NCBI GenBank assembly: GCA_019307135.1
Contig: JAFDKF010000007.1
Location: 1-33,914, forward strand
Reading direction: 5' to 3'
Length of the DNA stretch: 33,914 nt
DNA from: Deltaproteobacteria bacterium
GTDB taxonomy: Bacteria > Desulfobacterota > Desulfobacteria > Desulfobacterales > C00003060
Shown: in pieces, positions 15,849-24,221 of the stretch
How the letters are laid out: the number at the start of each line of letters is the position of its first letter
Position numbering within the stretch: position 1 is the stretch's first letter
Made by a program: the position numbers and the translations under genes
The notes under the pieces: generated by a model
The model's input: the letters and a program-made list of their open reading frames with translations, nothing else
The model's database searches: none
What the model was told of the DNA's origin: nothing

Positions 15849-17912
15849 TCAGCGGGCTTGACCAGGCCCCTTAATTCTCTGGATCAGCCCGTCAATCAAT
15901 TCCTTTTCAACAAGCCCTTCATCTGGCATATCACAAACCTCAAGACGCGCTCCGTCAATGCCCAAGGCCTCCAGCATGGTCCTGGCATGGGCCATTCGTC
16001 GTTTGACCCTGTCTGCTGTCTCCGGAAAGGGGTCGGTATCAGACGGGCACCCGGCAAGAAGCACGCCGTCAGCCCCGAATTCAAAGGCCTTCAAGATATC
16101 AGACGTGTCAACCCTTCTGAGCCCAAAGACCATCACGGGCAGGATATTAGGATAGTCTTGTCTCAGGCTTTCCACATCGCTGGAACGGAAGTTCCCATGG
16201 AGGTCGAAAAAACCCACAATCACAGGCTCTACCTGCTGTGACCTGCTGATCGCCCATTCTATCTCCCGGGCAATCTTGCTGTGGGGATCGAGACTGATGT
16301 CAATGGCCCGGACCGGGCATTCAAGGACGCACATCCCGCAAGCCTGGCAGGCAAAGGGATCGATGGCAATCTCTCCCATCTTGGTAGTGGTGGGTATGCC
16401 TAGAGGGCAAACCCTCACACAGGTCAAACAGGAAATGCATTTCTCTTTGTCGATCCTTGCCCCGAGAAAACAATGGAGGCACCTGAGAGCTTCCTTGGTC
16501 GCAAGGTCTTCGGAAAGGACAGCATCTACCTCATCAAAACCTTTGAGCCGAGCTTCTGCTGGAAGACTGATTTTACTGCATCTCGCAAACTTTCTAGTCT
16601 TTTCAATGAGAGCCGGAGAAAGCTTTGCCGTTTCAACAGCCTCCATTTGCTCAGTAGTGGGCAGAGGTTCTCCTCTCAAATAGAGGTCTATGGAAATGCC
16701 AGCTCGTTTGCCCGCAGAAATCGCCTCAACAACCGTAGCCGGCCCGGTAACCGCATCGCCTCCGGCAAAGACCCCGGGATGGGTCGTCATCAGGGCGTAA
16801 GGATCTTCTACATATATCCGTTTGTCTCTTTCCGTAAGCTCGTTGTCCAGGAAAGACGAGTCTGGTGCCTGGCCGATGGCAGCGATCACCATATCCACAT
16901 CAATGGTGAATTCAGATCCTGGCACAGACTTTGGGATTCTTCGACCACTAACATCGGGCTCGCCCAACTCGTTCTTGATGCATCTTAGGGCCGAAACGTT
17001 CCCGTCTTCTCCAAAGATTTCAACAGGGGAGGTCAAATAGGATACCTGAACACCCTCATGGATGGCCTCTTCGATTTCCTCCTTGGCTGCGGGCATCTCG
17101 TCTCTGGATCTTCGATACACCATGTGAACGGTCTCAGCGCCCATGCGGAGCAGGCAACGGGCTGAATCAACAGCCGTGTTTCCCCCGCCGATCACAGCCA
17201 CCTTTTTCCCTACTTTGGGATTTTCACCCTGGTTTACAGCCTTCAAAAAAGAAACGGCTGAAACCACGCCCTCAAACCCATCCTCACCGGCAATTCCAAG
17301 CTTGCGGTCTTTGTGAGCGCCAATCGCCACAAATACGGCTTTGTATCCCTGCTCAGACAGATCGGTGAGCTTGATCTCTTCGCCGATACGAACCCCTGTC
17401 TTGACCTCAACACCAAGGTCCAAGATCGCCTGGATCTCTTCATCCACCACATTCTTGGGCAAACGATATGCGGGCACGCCGACTCTCAACATGCCTCCCA
17501 AAACCGGCAAAGCCTCAAAGATAGTGACATGGTGGCCAAGGAGGGCCAGATCATGAGCAGCCGCAAGCCCTGCGGGCCCGGAACCGACCACGGCAACCTT
17601 CTGCCCCGTTGATTTGTCGGGCATAATCGCTTTGTACCGACCCTTCCAGGGACCATCAGCAGCAAAGCGTTTTAGGGCAGGGATAGCAATCGGTTCATCT
17701 ACCTGCCCTCGTTTGCAGGCCGCCTCGCACGGATGGGTGCAAATACGACCGCACACGCGGGGTAAAGGATTTAGGTTTCTTATGGAGGCCAATGCCTCTT
17801 CAAATCTTCTTTCAGCGATGAGCTGGATGTATTCCCGTACATCCGTAAGAATAGGGCAGGCCAACTTGCAGGGTGGGTATTTGATTTCCGTGCTAAGTTC
17901 GTCTTTTGTCAT
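15849..17912 (-). CDS. NfnB/GltD-like flavoprotein fused to a 2[4Fe-4S] ferredoxin and an MvhD-like domain
   Basis: This 687-residue protein resembles the glutamate-synthase small subunit/NfnB family. Residues 1-90 have the N-terminal cluster cysteines (C15, C19, C54, C58, C62, C66). An FAD site GSGPAGLAAAHDLALLG (111-127) and an NAD(P) site IGGGNTAVDSAR (241-252) with YRRS follow, and GGDAVTGPATVVEA closes the FAD fold. Residues 490-535 form a ferredoxin domain (C492/495/498/502 and C522/525/528/532). Residues 562-687 align with MvhD, but all the usual cluster cysteines are gone: FFDLHGNFRSSDVE stands where MvhD has FxCxxCxYAAAD, and only C622 remains. It probably exchanges electrons between NAD(P)H and the MetVF/Hdr module. 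The ribosome site is weak. Confidence 0.85.
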   Translation of the reverse strand: MTKDELSTEIKYPPCKLACPILTDVREYIQLIAERRFEEALASIRNLNPLPRVCGRICTHPCEAACKRGQVDEPIAIPALKRFAADGPWKGRYKAIMPDKSTGQKVAVVGSGPAGLAAAHDLALLGHHVTIFEALPVLGGMLRVGVPAYRLPKNVVDEEIQAILDLGVEVKTGVRIGEEIKLTDLSEQGYKAVFVAIGAHKDRKLGIAGEDGFEGVVSAVSFLKAVNQGENPKVGKKVAVIGGGNTAVDSARCLLRMGAETVHMVYRRSRDEMPAAKEEIEEAIHEGVQVSYLTSPVEIFGEDGNVSALRCIKNELGEPDVSGRRIPKSVPGSEFTIDVDMVIAAIGQAPDSSFLDNELTERDKRIYVEDPYALMTTHPGVFAGGDAVTGPATVVEAISAGKRAGISIDLYLRGEPLPTTEQMEAVETAKLSPALIEKTRKFARCSKISLPAEARLKGFDEVDAVLSEDLATKEALRCLHCFLGARIDKEKCISCLTCVRVCPLGIPTTTKMGEIAIDPFACQACGMCVLECPVRAIDISLDPHSKIAREIEWAISRSQQVEPVIVGFFDLHGNFRSSDVESLRQDYPNILPVMVFGLRRVDTSDILKAFEFGADGVLLAGCPSDTDPFPETADRVKRRMAHARTMLEALGIDGARLEVCDMPDEGLVEKELIDGLIQRIKGPGQAR

Positions 17913-18011
17913 AGTTTATCTTTCGCTCTTTGGATTCCACAGGGTGTGAATCACGGCTGTTGGCAATGAGAAAATCCATGTCCGTCTGGCTACGTATTTA
18001 GCTTTGGGAAA

Positions 18012-18090
18012 AGGTGTCAGGTTTCGGGTTTCAGGTGTCAGAATCGAGAAACTTGAAGAGCTGAAACCTGAAACCTGAACACTGACACCT
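18012..18090. repeat. GTTTCAG/GTGTCAG heptamer hairpin
   Basis: The left arm (18012-18041) reads AGGTGTCAGGTTTCGGGTTT and continues CAGGTGTCAG. The right arm (18061-18090) reads CTGAAACCTGAAACCTGAAC and ends ACTGACACCT. It lies in the 243-bp gap between the MvhD-Cys gene and the flavoprotein. The rest of the gap (17913-18011 and 18091-18155) shows no gene, only two ggattccaca matches near 17932 and 18130. Confidence 0.85.
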
Positions 18091-18155
18091 CGCAATTGAA
18101 CTCAATAACCAACAATCTTGATTTACACTGGATTCCACATAGGCTGAGAAAACTG

Positions 18156-18632
18156 TCAGCCTCGCGCCTGGCCTAAGAAATTCGGTCCCATTTTCTTGGC
18201 CCGGTCAGTCATCTCGTTTACAGCGTTAACAAATCCGTGCGAATCAGAAGCGGAAATATAAAACATTTCCAGCCGATCGCCACCAAGTCCGGTTTCTTCC
18301 AAAAGTTTCTTGGCATAGGCCACCCGCTCCGTAGCCCGCAAATTTCCCTCGATAAAATGACAAGTTCCTACTTCACAGCCTCCGACCAAGACTGCATCAG
18401 CGCCAAGCTCAAAAGCCTTGAGAATATGTGCAACAGATATCCTGCCGGTGCATGGATATTTAACTATCTTCACCGTAGGCGGGTACTGCAACCGCTGAGA
18501 ACCGGCCAAATCTGCTGCCGCATACGTACAATACGTGCATATCATGGCCTCAATTTTCGGCTGAAATTCTTCCACTATCTCATCTACTCCCCCAATTACC
18601 GTCATTTCGGGTTGAGCCGTTTGCTGCTCCAT
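18156..18632 (-). CDS. mvhD: MvhD-like [2Fe-2S] electron-transfer subunit (Cys form)
   Basis: MvhD passes electrons from a hydrogenase or dehydrogenase to HdrA. This 158-residue form has the family motif ICTYCTYAAADLAG (C32, C35), PCTGRIS (C61) and VGGCEVGTCH (C86, C91). C86 is the position that is selenocysteine in the second copy at 24222-24869. It lacks the long helical C-terminus of that copy and has about 17 extra N-terminal residues. It starts 19 bp after the hdrA stop, with an AAGGAA ribosome site, so it is cotranscribed with the Cys-form hdrA. No hydrogenase gene is in the window, which suggests coupling to the NAD(P)H-type flavoprotein next door. Confidence 0.92.
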   Translation of the reverse strand: MEQQTAQPEMTVIGGVDEIVEEFQPKIEAMICTYCTYAAADLAGSQRLQYPPTVKIVKYPCTGRISVAHILKAFELGADAVLVGGCEVGTCHFIEGNLRATERVAYAKKLLEETGLGGDRLEMFYISASDSHGFVNAVNEMTDRAKKMGPNFLGQARG

Positions 18633-18651
18633 TTTGACTGTTCCTTACCTT

Positions 18652-21600
18652 TTAGCCCGCTGCAGCGCTAAACTTGTACAACGCATTTGTTTGGGCAATA
18701 TACTGCTCGTCTGTGTTATGGCCAACGATAATAGCGCCACGCGGACAAGCACCGGCACAAATGCCACAGCCTTGACAGGCCACCGCATCGATGGTAATGA
18801 CCCCTTCCTCTTCATCCAGTCTTGGCACCTCGTAAGGGCAGGTATACACACAGGTCAGACAGCAGACGCACTTCGTTTCATCCACGCGCGCTACGTCTCC
18901 ACCGGCGAACATCTTCTTTCTGGACAGGATAGTGCAGGCCCTCGAAGCTGCTGCTTTGGCTTGCGCGATGCTTTCTTCAATCGGCTTGGGGTAATGAGCC
19001 ATGCCAGCCAGAAAGATACCCTCATTAGCAAAATCGACCGGCCTGAGTTTGGGATGGGCCTCCATGAAAAACCCATCCTCGTTAAGGGCGAGCTTATAAA
19101 TATGGGCCAGGGATGAATTATCACGTGGCACAACGGCAGAGGCCAGCACTACGACGTCAGGACTAATAACGACATTTCGACCCAGGATGTGATCCTTGAC
19201 AGTGACCAGGAGCCCTGTATCACTTTTCTCAACTTCGGGTTTTAGTTCCGGGTTGTATCGAATAAAAACAACCCCGCGCATCCTGGCTTCTCTGTAAAGC
19301 TCCTCTCGCTGCCCATAGGTGCGAATGTCCCGGTAAAGGACGAATACATCGATCTCCGGGTTCATTTCCTTCAATCTTAAGGCGGATTTCATCGTGTGGG
19401 TACAACAGACCTTGGAGCAATAAGGCCTATCCGGTTCCCGTGACCCTACGCATTGGATAAATACAACGACCTTTGCCCCGGTAACCTTTTTGTCTCCTTT
19501 GCTGATGGCCGTATCAAGTTCCAGGTGAGTCAGAACCCTCTCATCCTGACCGTAAAGATATTCAGTGGGCTTATATTCTTCTCCGCCCACGGCCACAATC
19601 ACGACTCCATGCTCCAAGGCAATATCAGTACCGTTTTGGGAAATGGTCGTCTGGAAATTCCCCACAAACCCAGCGGCTTCTTTGATAGTGGACCCTTTGT
19701 ACACATCAATCAAGGGATGACCCTCCACCTGGCGGATCATCTTTTTAACCCCGCCTGCAATTTCATCTCCCTGCCAGGTGTTGAGAAGCCGAAGGGCATT
19801 TCCTCCCAGTTCACTCGATTGCTCCACAAGGTATGTATGGAACCCCTGATCGGCGAGGGCAAGGGCTGCCATCATGCCGGAGATACCGCCTCCGATCACC
19901 AGGGTCTTATGGTCCACCGGAACGGTGAGCTGAGGTAATGGCTGGAACAGCCGGGCCCGTGCAACTGCCATGCGCACCAGATCCTTTGACTTCTCGGTTG
20001 CTGCCCGTGGATATTGGGAATGGACCCAGGAACACTGATTTCTGATGTTGGCCATCCCGACAAGATACTTATTCAGACGTGCATCCCTGAGGGTTTCCTG
20101 AAACAGCTCTTCGTGTGTCGTGGGTGAACAGGCCGCAACCACAACCCGGTTCAATCTTTCCCGTTGGATGACCTCTTTCATCTTTTCCTGTGTGTCCTGT
20201 GAACAGGTAAACAGATTATCTTCAGCATATACCACATAGGGAAGCTCTTTTGCATAATCCCTGACTTCCGGGACATCAACTATGCCTCCAATATTTATCC
20301 CACAATGACAAACAAACACACCAATCCTTGGCTCTTCGCCCACTGTAGGTCTCTCTTCAGGGTATGTCTTTTCCTTTACCAGGGTATTTCGCGCCTCTTC
20401 TAGGGCTATTGCTGAATCGCAGGCTGCAGCGCTCGCCTCCATCACTGATTGAGGGATATCCTTGGGCTCCTGGAAGACGCCACACACATAAATCCCGGGC
20501 CGAGATGTCTGCACCGGCCTGAAGCTACTCGTATGGACAAAATTGCAAGGGGTCAGTTCTATACCCAGCCTTTCAGCCAGAGAGACCGCATCCTTTTGTA
20601 CCCCCAGCCCTACGGACAGGACCACCAGGTCAAATTCTTCCTCAACCCGCTTTCCGGACCCATCAGTATATCGAATCATGAAGTTTCCTGTGTCATCCAC
20701 GGGCAGGACCTTAGTGATCTTCGATTTTACAAACCGAATCCCCTCCACATCCCTGGCTCTCATGTAGTACTTTTCAAAGTCTTTGCCCTGGGTCCGAATG
20801 TCTATATAGAATATGGCTGCATCCAGGGAGCCTTTGCTGTGTTCCTTCGCAATCAAGGCCTGCTTAATGGCGTAGGTACAGCACACAGTTGAACAATAGG
20901 GGTTGGCACCGTGGTGACTGTCTCGGGAGCCCACACATTGGAGCCAGGCAATCCTTTTTGGTTCCTTTTGATCAGAAGGCCTCACCATATGTCCCTGGTA
21001 AGGGCCGGAGGTGCTCAAGATACGCTCAAATTCCATGCTGGTAATGACATTGGGTAACTTTGCATAATTATATGTGTCGAAAATAGTGGGGTCAAAAACT
21101 CCAAAGCCAGGGGCCAGGATAATCGACCCTACCTTAAGGGTAAACTCCTTTCTGGTCTGCTCAAAATCGACTGCACCCGCCGGACAATTGATTTGGCAAG
21201 CCCCGCATCTTCCGGGTTTTTTAATCCATATGCATTTCTGGGGGTCAATTACATATTTTAAAGGCACTGCCTGGGGATAGGGTATATAAGCTGCCTTTCT
21301 TGTACCTATCCCCATATTGAATTCATCCTTAACCTTTTGGGGGCATTTATCCGCACAAATTCCACAAGCGATACATTTTCCTACATCGATGTAGCGAGGA
21401 TTTTGGATAACTTTAACCTGGAAATTTCCCTCCTCTCCAATAACCTCCTTTACCTCGGAGAGCGTCAATATCTCGATGTTCAAATGCCTACCACACTCTA
21501 CTAACTTAGGTGAAAGGATACACATAGAGCAGTCATTGGTGGGAAAGGTCTTATCCAACTGGGCCATCTTCCCGCCAATGGCAGGGGATTTTTCGACCAG

Positions 21601-21714
21601 GTATACATAAAACCCAGAATCTGCCAGATCAAGGGCCGCCTGTATGCCGGCAATACCACCGCCGACAACCATTACCGCCCCGACCTTGCTCCTTGCTATC
21701 TCTTTTTGTGTCAT
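18652..21714 (-). CDS. hdrA: HdrA-like flavin/iron-sulfur protein, tandem-flavin form (Cys form)
   Basis: HdrA is the FAD-containing hub of electron-bifurcating heterodisulfide reductases. This 1,020-residue version contains two HdrA-type units. The first has [16 protein letters not shown], then TFPTNDCSMCILSPKLVE (C62, C65) and a ferredoxin insert (C114/117/120/124, then a second CGAC set). A middle FVCHCGINIGG segment follows, then a second flavin site VIGGGISGMMAALALA and a C-terminal 2[4Fe-4S] ferredoxin (CVCCLTCVYTCP, CQGCGICAGACP). C65 corresponds to the TGA in the paralogue. I start at the ATG at 21714; the open frame runs 59 codons further, but only through inverted repeats. The ribosome site is weak. 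The gene leads module 2 (hdrA, mvhD, flavoprotein, metV2, metF2). Confidence 0.93.
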   Translation of the reverse strand: MTQKEIARSKVGAVMVVGGGIAGIQAALDLADSGFYVYLVEKSPAIGGKMAQLDKTFPTNDCSMCILSPKLVECGRHLNIEILTLSEVKEVIGEEGNFQVKVIQNPRYIDVGKCIACGICADKCPQKVKDEFNMGIGTRKAAYIPYPQAVPLKYVIDPQKCIWIKKPGRCGACQINCPAGAVDFEQTRKEFTLKVGSIILAPGFGVFDPTIFDTYNYAKLPNVITSMEFERILSTSGPYQGHMVRPSDQKEPKRIAWLQCVGSRDSHHGANPYCSTVCCTYAIKQALIAKEHSKGSLDAAIFYIDIRTQGKDFEKYYMRARDVEGIRFVKSKITKVLPVDDTGNFMIRYTDGSGKRVEEEFDLVVLSVGLGVQKDAVSLAERLGIELTPCNFVHTSSFRPVQTSRPGIYVCGVFQEPKDIPQSVMEASAAACDSAIALEEARNTLVKEKTYPEERPTVGEEPRIGVFVCHCGINIGGIVDVPEVRDYAKELPYVVYAEDNLFTCSQDTQEKMKEVIQRERLNRVVVAACSPTTHEELFQETLRDARLNKYLVGMANIRNQCSWVHSQYPRAATEKSKDLVRMAVARARLFQPLPQLTVPVDHKTLVIGGGISGMMAALALADQGFHTYLVEQSSELGGNALRLLNTWQGDEIAGGVKKMIRQVEGHPLIDVYKGSTIKEAAGFVGNFQTTISQNGTDIALEHGVVIVAVGGEEYKPTEYLYGQDERVLTHLELDTAISKGDKKVTGAKVVVFIQCVGSREPDRPYCSKVCCTHTMKSALRLKEMNPEIDVFVLYRDIRTYGQREELYREARMRGVVFIRYNPELKPEVEKSDTGLLVTVKDHILGRNVVISPDVVVLASAVVPRDNSSLAHIYKLALNEDGFFMEAHPKLRPVDFANEGIFLAGMAHYPKPIEESIAQAKAAASRACTILSRKKMFAGGDVARVDETKCVCCLTCVYTCPYEVPRLDEEEGVITIDAVACQGCGICAGACPRGAIIVGHNTDEQYIAQTNALYKFSAAAG

Positions 21715-21728
21715 AATTTCACGGTAGG

Positions 21729-21905
21729 CGTTCACAGGTTCAGAGTTCACCCTGTTAAATTTCCCGAAGGGAACCCTATTTAACAGGGTGAACCGTTCAG
21801 GGTTACCCTTCCCTCGTTGGCCTTGCTCGTAGGCCAGGGGGTGATAAGGGGTCACAACATTTGTTCGGTGAACCCTGAACCCCTGAACCATTGAACCTGT
21901 GAACG
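21729..21905. repeat. Nested perfect inverted repeats with GTTCAC/GTTCAGG heptamers
   Basis: An outer perfect 14-bp stem joins CGTTCACAGGTTCA (21729-21742) and TGAACCTGTGAACG (21892-21905). Inside it is a perfect 16-bp stem, GTTCACCCTGTTAAAT (21745-21760) with its inverse at 21778-21793, whose loop holds a further TTCCC-GAA-GGGAA hairpin (21761-21773). Heptamers of GTTCAGG type fill both sides. It lies between metF3 and the Cys-form hdrA. Confidence 0.9.
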
Positions 21906-21922
21906 GTTACTTTTTACTTAAT

Positions 21923-22795
21923 CTAAATTCCAGCCGCCTTGATGATATCCATAATCTTCGGTTCATACCCTGGAGCTGAGATATGGACCCCATCGCACAA
22001 CTTTTTCTCTCTCATCGCTTTGATGAGTTGAGCCGCTATCTCCACGCTCTTTTCGACCTTGATGCCTTCGATCTCTGCCAAAAGGTCCTCTGGAATGAAG
22101 AGACCGGGGTAGCTACCGTCCTTATAGCTGGAGGCCTCCTCGGCCATCAAAAGACGGACACCAGCTATCAGCTTGACCCCTTTTTCTCTGGCCTGGTTCA
22201 CAAATGGCACGAGATTGTCAATGTTAAAAACCGGATGAGTCTGTACAAAGTCAATACCGAATTGCACCTTTTTCTCAAACTTAAGGAGTTGTGGCGGCAA
22301 GGGATCAGCCTCTGGATTGGCCGCTGTACCCACGCAAAAGTCAGGTATGCCCACAAGCTGTTGACCGGCCATATCTCGACCCTGAGTCAAAGAACGGACC
22401 GTCTCTAAAAGCTGGACTGAGTCAAGGTCATAGACTGGCATAGCGTCAATGTGATCGCCAAACCGGACGTGATCACCGTTTATACAAAGAATGTTTCTTA
22501 TCCCTAAAAAAGCTGCCCCCAAGAGGTCAGACTGTAATGCTATCCGATTTCGATCACGGCAACTAACATGCATGATCGCATCCCCGCCATTTTCTAAAAT
22601 CAACCGAGAAATGGCACATGCACTCATGGACATAAGAGCCCTTGGGTTATCTGGTACACTTAAGGCGTCAACCACATCGTTCAAGTCCTTGATGATGGGG
22701 GTAAGGGTACCTGCATCTATTCCCTTTTGGGGAACAACTTCTGCCGTCACTAGAAACTCTCCCGATGCCAGGGCTTCTTTAAACGATCTTCTCAT
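21923..22795 (-). CDS. metF: Methylenetetrahydrofolate reductase-like protein (divergent copy 3)
   Basis: This 290-residue protein is MetF-like: TAEVVPQKG with the conserved Glu, CRDRNRIALQ, INGDHVRFGDH and a final CDGVHISAPGYEPK segment. It diverges where copies 1 and 2 agree. KSVGMARYM-x2-NV is replaced by MAEEASSYKDGSY at the equivalent place, and QTQG by QTHP. This suggests an altered folate or partner contact, or a different substrate. It overlaps metV3 by 17 bp, so the two are made together. It closes module 1, which contains the selenoproteins. Confidence 0.85.
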   Translation of the reverse strand: MRRSFKEALASGEFLVTAEVVPQKGIDAGTLTPIIKDLNDVVDALSVPDNPRALMSMSACAISRLILENGGDAIMHVSCRDRNRIALQSDLLGAAFLGIRNILCINGDHVRFGDHIDAMPVYDLDSVQLLETVRSLTQGRDMAGQQLVGIPDFCVGTAANPEADPLPPQLLKFEKKVQFGIDFVQTHPVFNIDNLVPFVNQAREKGVKLIAGVRLLMAEEASSYKDGSYPGLFIPEDLLAEIEGIKVEKSVEIAAQLIKAMREKKLCDGVHISAPGYEPKIMDIIKAAGI

Positions 22796-23474
22796 CTTTA
22801 ACGAATCTCCGTTTATAGGCTTCGTGAGTTGCCACAGCCGGGTGGGCCCGCCTGCTATTCTTCCGGGGAGGGAGCACCTTACTTATACGCTCAAGGTCGC
22901 CACGAGCAGCCAGCCGGTCATATATTTTCACCCATGCACACTCAATTTCCGGATTAACCTCACATCTCCCATGCCTGCTTCCGCTACATGGTCCGTTCAA
23001 AAGACCCTTGGGACACATAGTTATCGGACAGATATCCCCTGTTTCACCCAGCACGCAGTTACCACAAGATTGACATCTTTCTGCCCATATGCCCGGTCCC
23101 TCTTCTATACCAATAAAAACAGTATTCAAGGCAGGAACTACCGGCTTCTGGTCATATACATCGCCAAGTAACTGCACCCCGGCCCCACAAGCCATTGAAA
23201 CAATAACATCGTAATCAGTCATGTTTTTCTTTTTGCCGAGAAGAACTAGAAATTCCCGGTTACACTGTCTCTCGACTATAGCCTCGTCAATCTGGACGTC
23301 GTCACCTTCCAACCCCAGGGCAATACGGAGCTGGGAAGCGAGAATACTCACTTCTATCTCCCCACCAGCTAAACATACGGAAACACACGTACCACAACCA
23401 ACGATTAATATCTTGCGATGGCCGGAAACCAGGTCTTTGATTTCGGTAAATGGTTTTCTCGTCGCAACAATCAT
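22779..23474 (-). CDS. metV: MetV-type iron-sulfur partner of methylenetetrahydrofolate reductase (copy 3)
   Basis: This 231-residue MetV has GCGTCVSVC (C27, C30, C34) and the C-terminal cluster region CQSCGNC, ICPITMC, GPCSGSRHGRC and a final EC pair. It differs from copies 1 and 2 in GPCSGS instead of ACGG/PCGG, and has a longer basic tail. An AAGGTGTGAG site precedes the ATG. The gene follows the HdrC-ferredoxin gene after an 83-bp gap, part of which would be read if the TGA at 23558-23560 were decoded as Sec. It overlaps metF3 by 17 bp. Confidence 0.88.
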   Translation of the reverse strand: MIVATRKPFTEIKDLVSGHRKILIVGCGTCVSVCLAGGEIEVSILASQLRIALGLEGDDVQIDEAIVERQCNREFLVLLGKKKNMTDYDVIVSMACGAGVQLLGDVYDQKPVVPALNTVFIGIEEGPGIWAERCQSCGNCVLGETGDICPITMCPKGLLNGPCSGSRHGRCEVNPEIECAWVKIYDRLAARGDLERISKVLPPRKNSRRAHPAVATHEAYKRRFVKDEKIV

Positions 23475-23557
23475 AGCTCACACCTTAGAACCTAGGGCTT
23501 TGCCCCAATTGGAGTATTGGAGGGAAGAAACATATTCGCGCCAAATGCCTCGTGATT

Positions 23558-24136
23558 TCAACAGGTCCCATAATTTCGGAGACGTGGAATTGGCAGACTG
23601 TCATCTTCATTGCTCATGACAATAGCCCCACGTGGACATTCAGCCATACAAAGGCCACATCCACGGCACTTTAAAGGATCGATTCTCACAGAAGCCCGTT
23701 TCTCCTTTTCTATATAAAGTGCCTCAAATGGACAGATATAGACACAAGTTAAACAGCCTACACAGCGTCCTGCCTTCACCTTTACTACCCTGCCCCATTC
23801 TTGTAAGGTCGGAATATCAACGTATTCATCTCTAATGGCCATCTGCCGCAGGGCACTGATGACATCGCTCATACGTACTTGCTGGGGACAAACAAACTGA
23901 CAGGTGTCACAACGGGTGCACTGCCAAATCATTTCAGAAGAAAGAACCCGTTCCTTGAGGCCCATGATGACCATATGAATGATCTTCCGGGGATCATAAA
24001 CAGGGTTTTCCATGCTTACCGGACAGATACCCGTACAACTGCCGCAGGCAAAACAGCGTTTCACCAGCTCGCCGCCAGGCATGGCAGTCACTTCAAACTT
24101 AAATTGAGGCTGCAAATCATTCTTGGTAATGGTCAA
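23558..24136 (-). CDS. hdrC: HdrC-like subunit fused to a 2[4Fe-4S] ferredoxin
   Basis: The protein (192 residues from the chosen start) joins an HdrC unit (C28/31/34/38, C73/76/79/83) to a ferredoxin domain (C125/128/131/135, C157/160/163/167). HdrC normally passes electrons between HdrA and HdrB, but no hdrB lies in this module, so the added ferredoxin domain may take its place or feed MetV3. The open frame extends to 24232, but codons before 24136 translate the 28-bp dispersed repeat and heptamers. The TTG at 24136 gives a family-like N-terminus, LTITKNDLQPQFKFEV, with a weak AGAG upstream. The stop is TGA directly after a Cys codon; read-through would add about 21 residues (see findings). 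The start choice is moderately sure. Confidence 0.85.
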   Translation of the reverse strand: MTITKNDLQPQFKFEVTAMPGGELVKRCFACGSCTGICPVSMENPVYDPRKIIHMVIMGLKERVLSSEMIWQCTRCDTCQFVCPQQVRMSDVISALRQMAIRDEYVDIPTLQEWGRVVKVKAGRCVGCLTCVYICPFEALYIEKEKRASVRIDPLKCRGCGLCMAECPRGAIVMSNEDDSLPIPRLRNYGTC

Positions 24137-24155
24137 GGGATTCTCTACTATTTCG

Positions 24156-24185
24156 GATTTGCGGCTCACGCCTTGAGAACAGTAC
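24156..24185 (-). repeat. 28-bp dispersed repeat, reverse copy
   Basis: This copy of the dispersed repeat lies in reverse orientation between mvhD and the hdrC-ferredoxin gene. It is followed by TTCGGATTT text and, at 24225-24250, by ATTCCGC heptamers that reach into the 3' end of mvhD. It would be translated if the upstream frame of the hdrC-like gene were used, which argues for the later TTG start. Confidence 0.85.
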
Positions 24186-24221
24186 GGATTTCGGATTTGA
24201 CCTAAAAGGGCATTTTTTCCT

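Noticed and set aside
21715..21891. 59-codon N-terminal extension of the Cys-form hdrA
   Set aside because: The extension is made of inverted repeats (GTTCACCCTG... and GTTCAGG units). The paralogue and the family begin near MTQKE/MKKTE, which supports the ATG at 21714.
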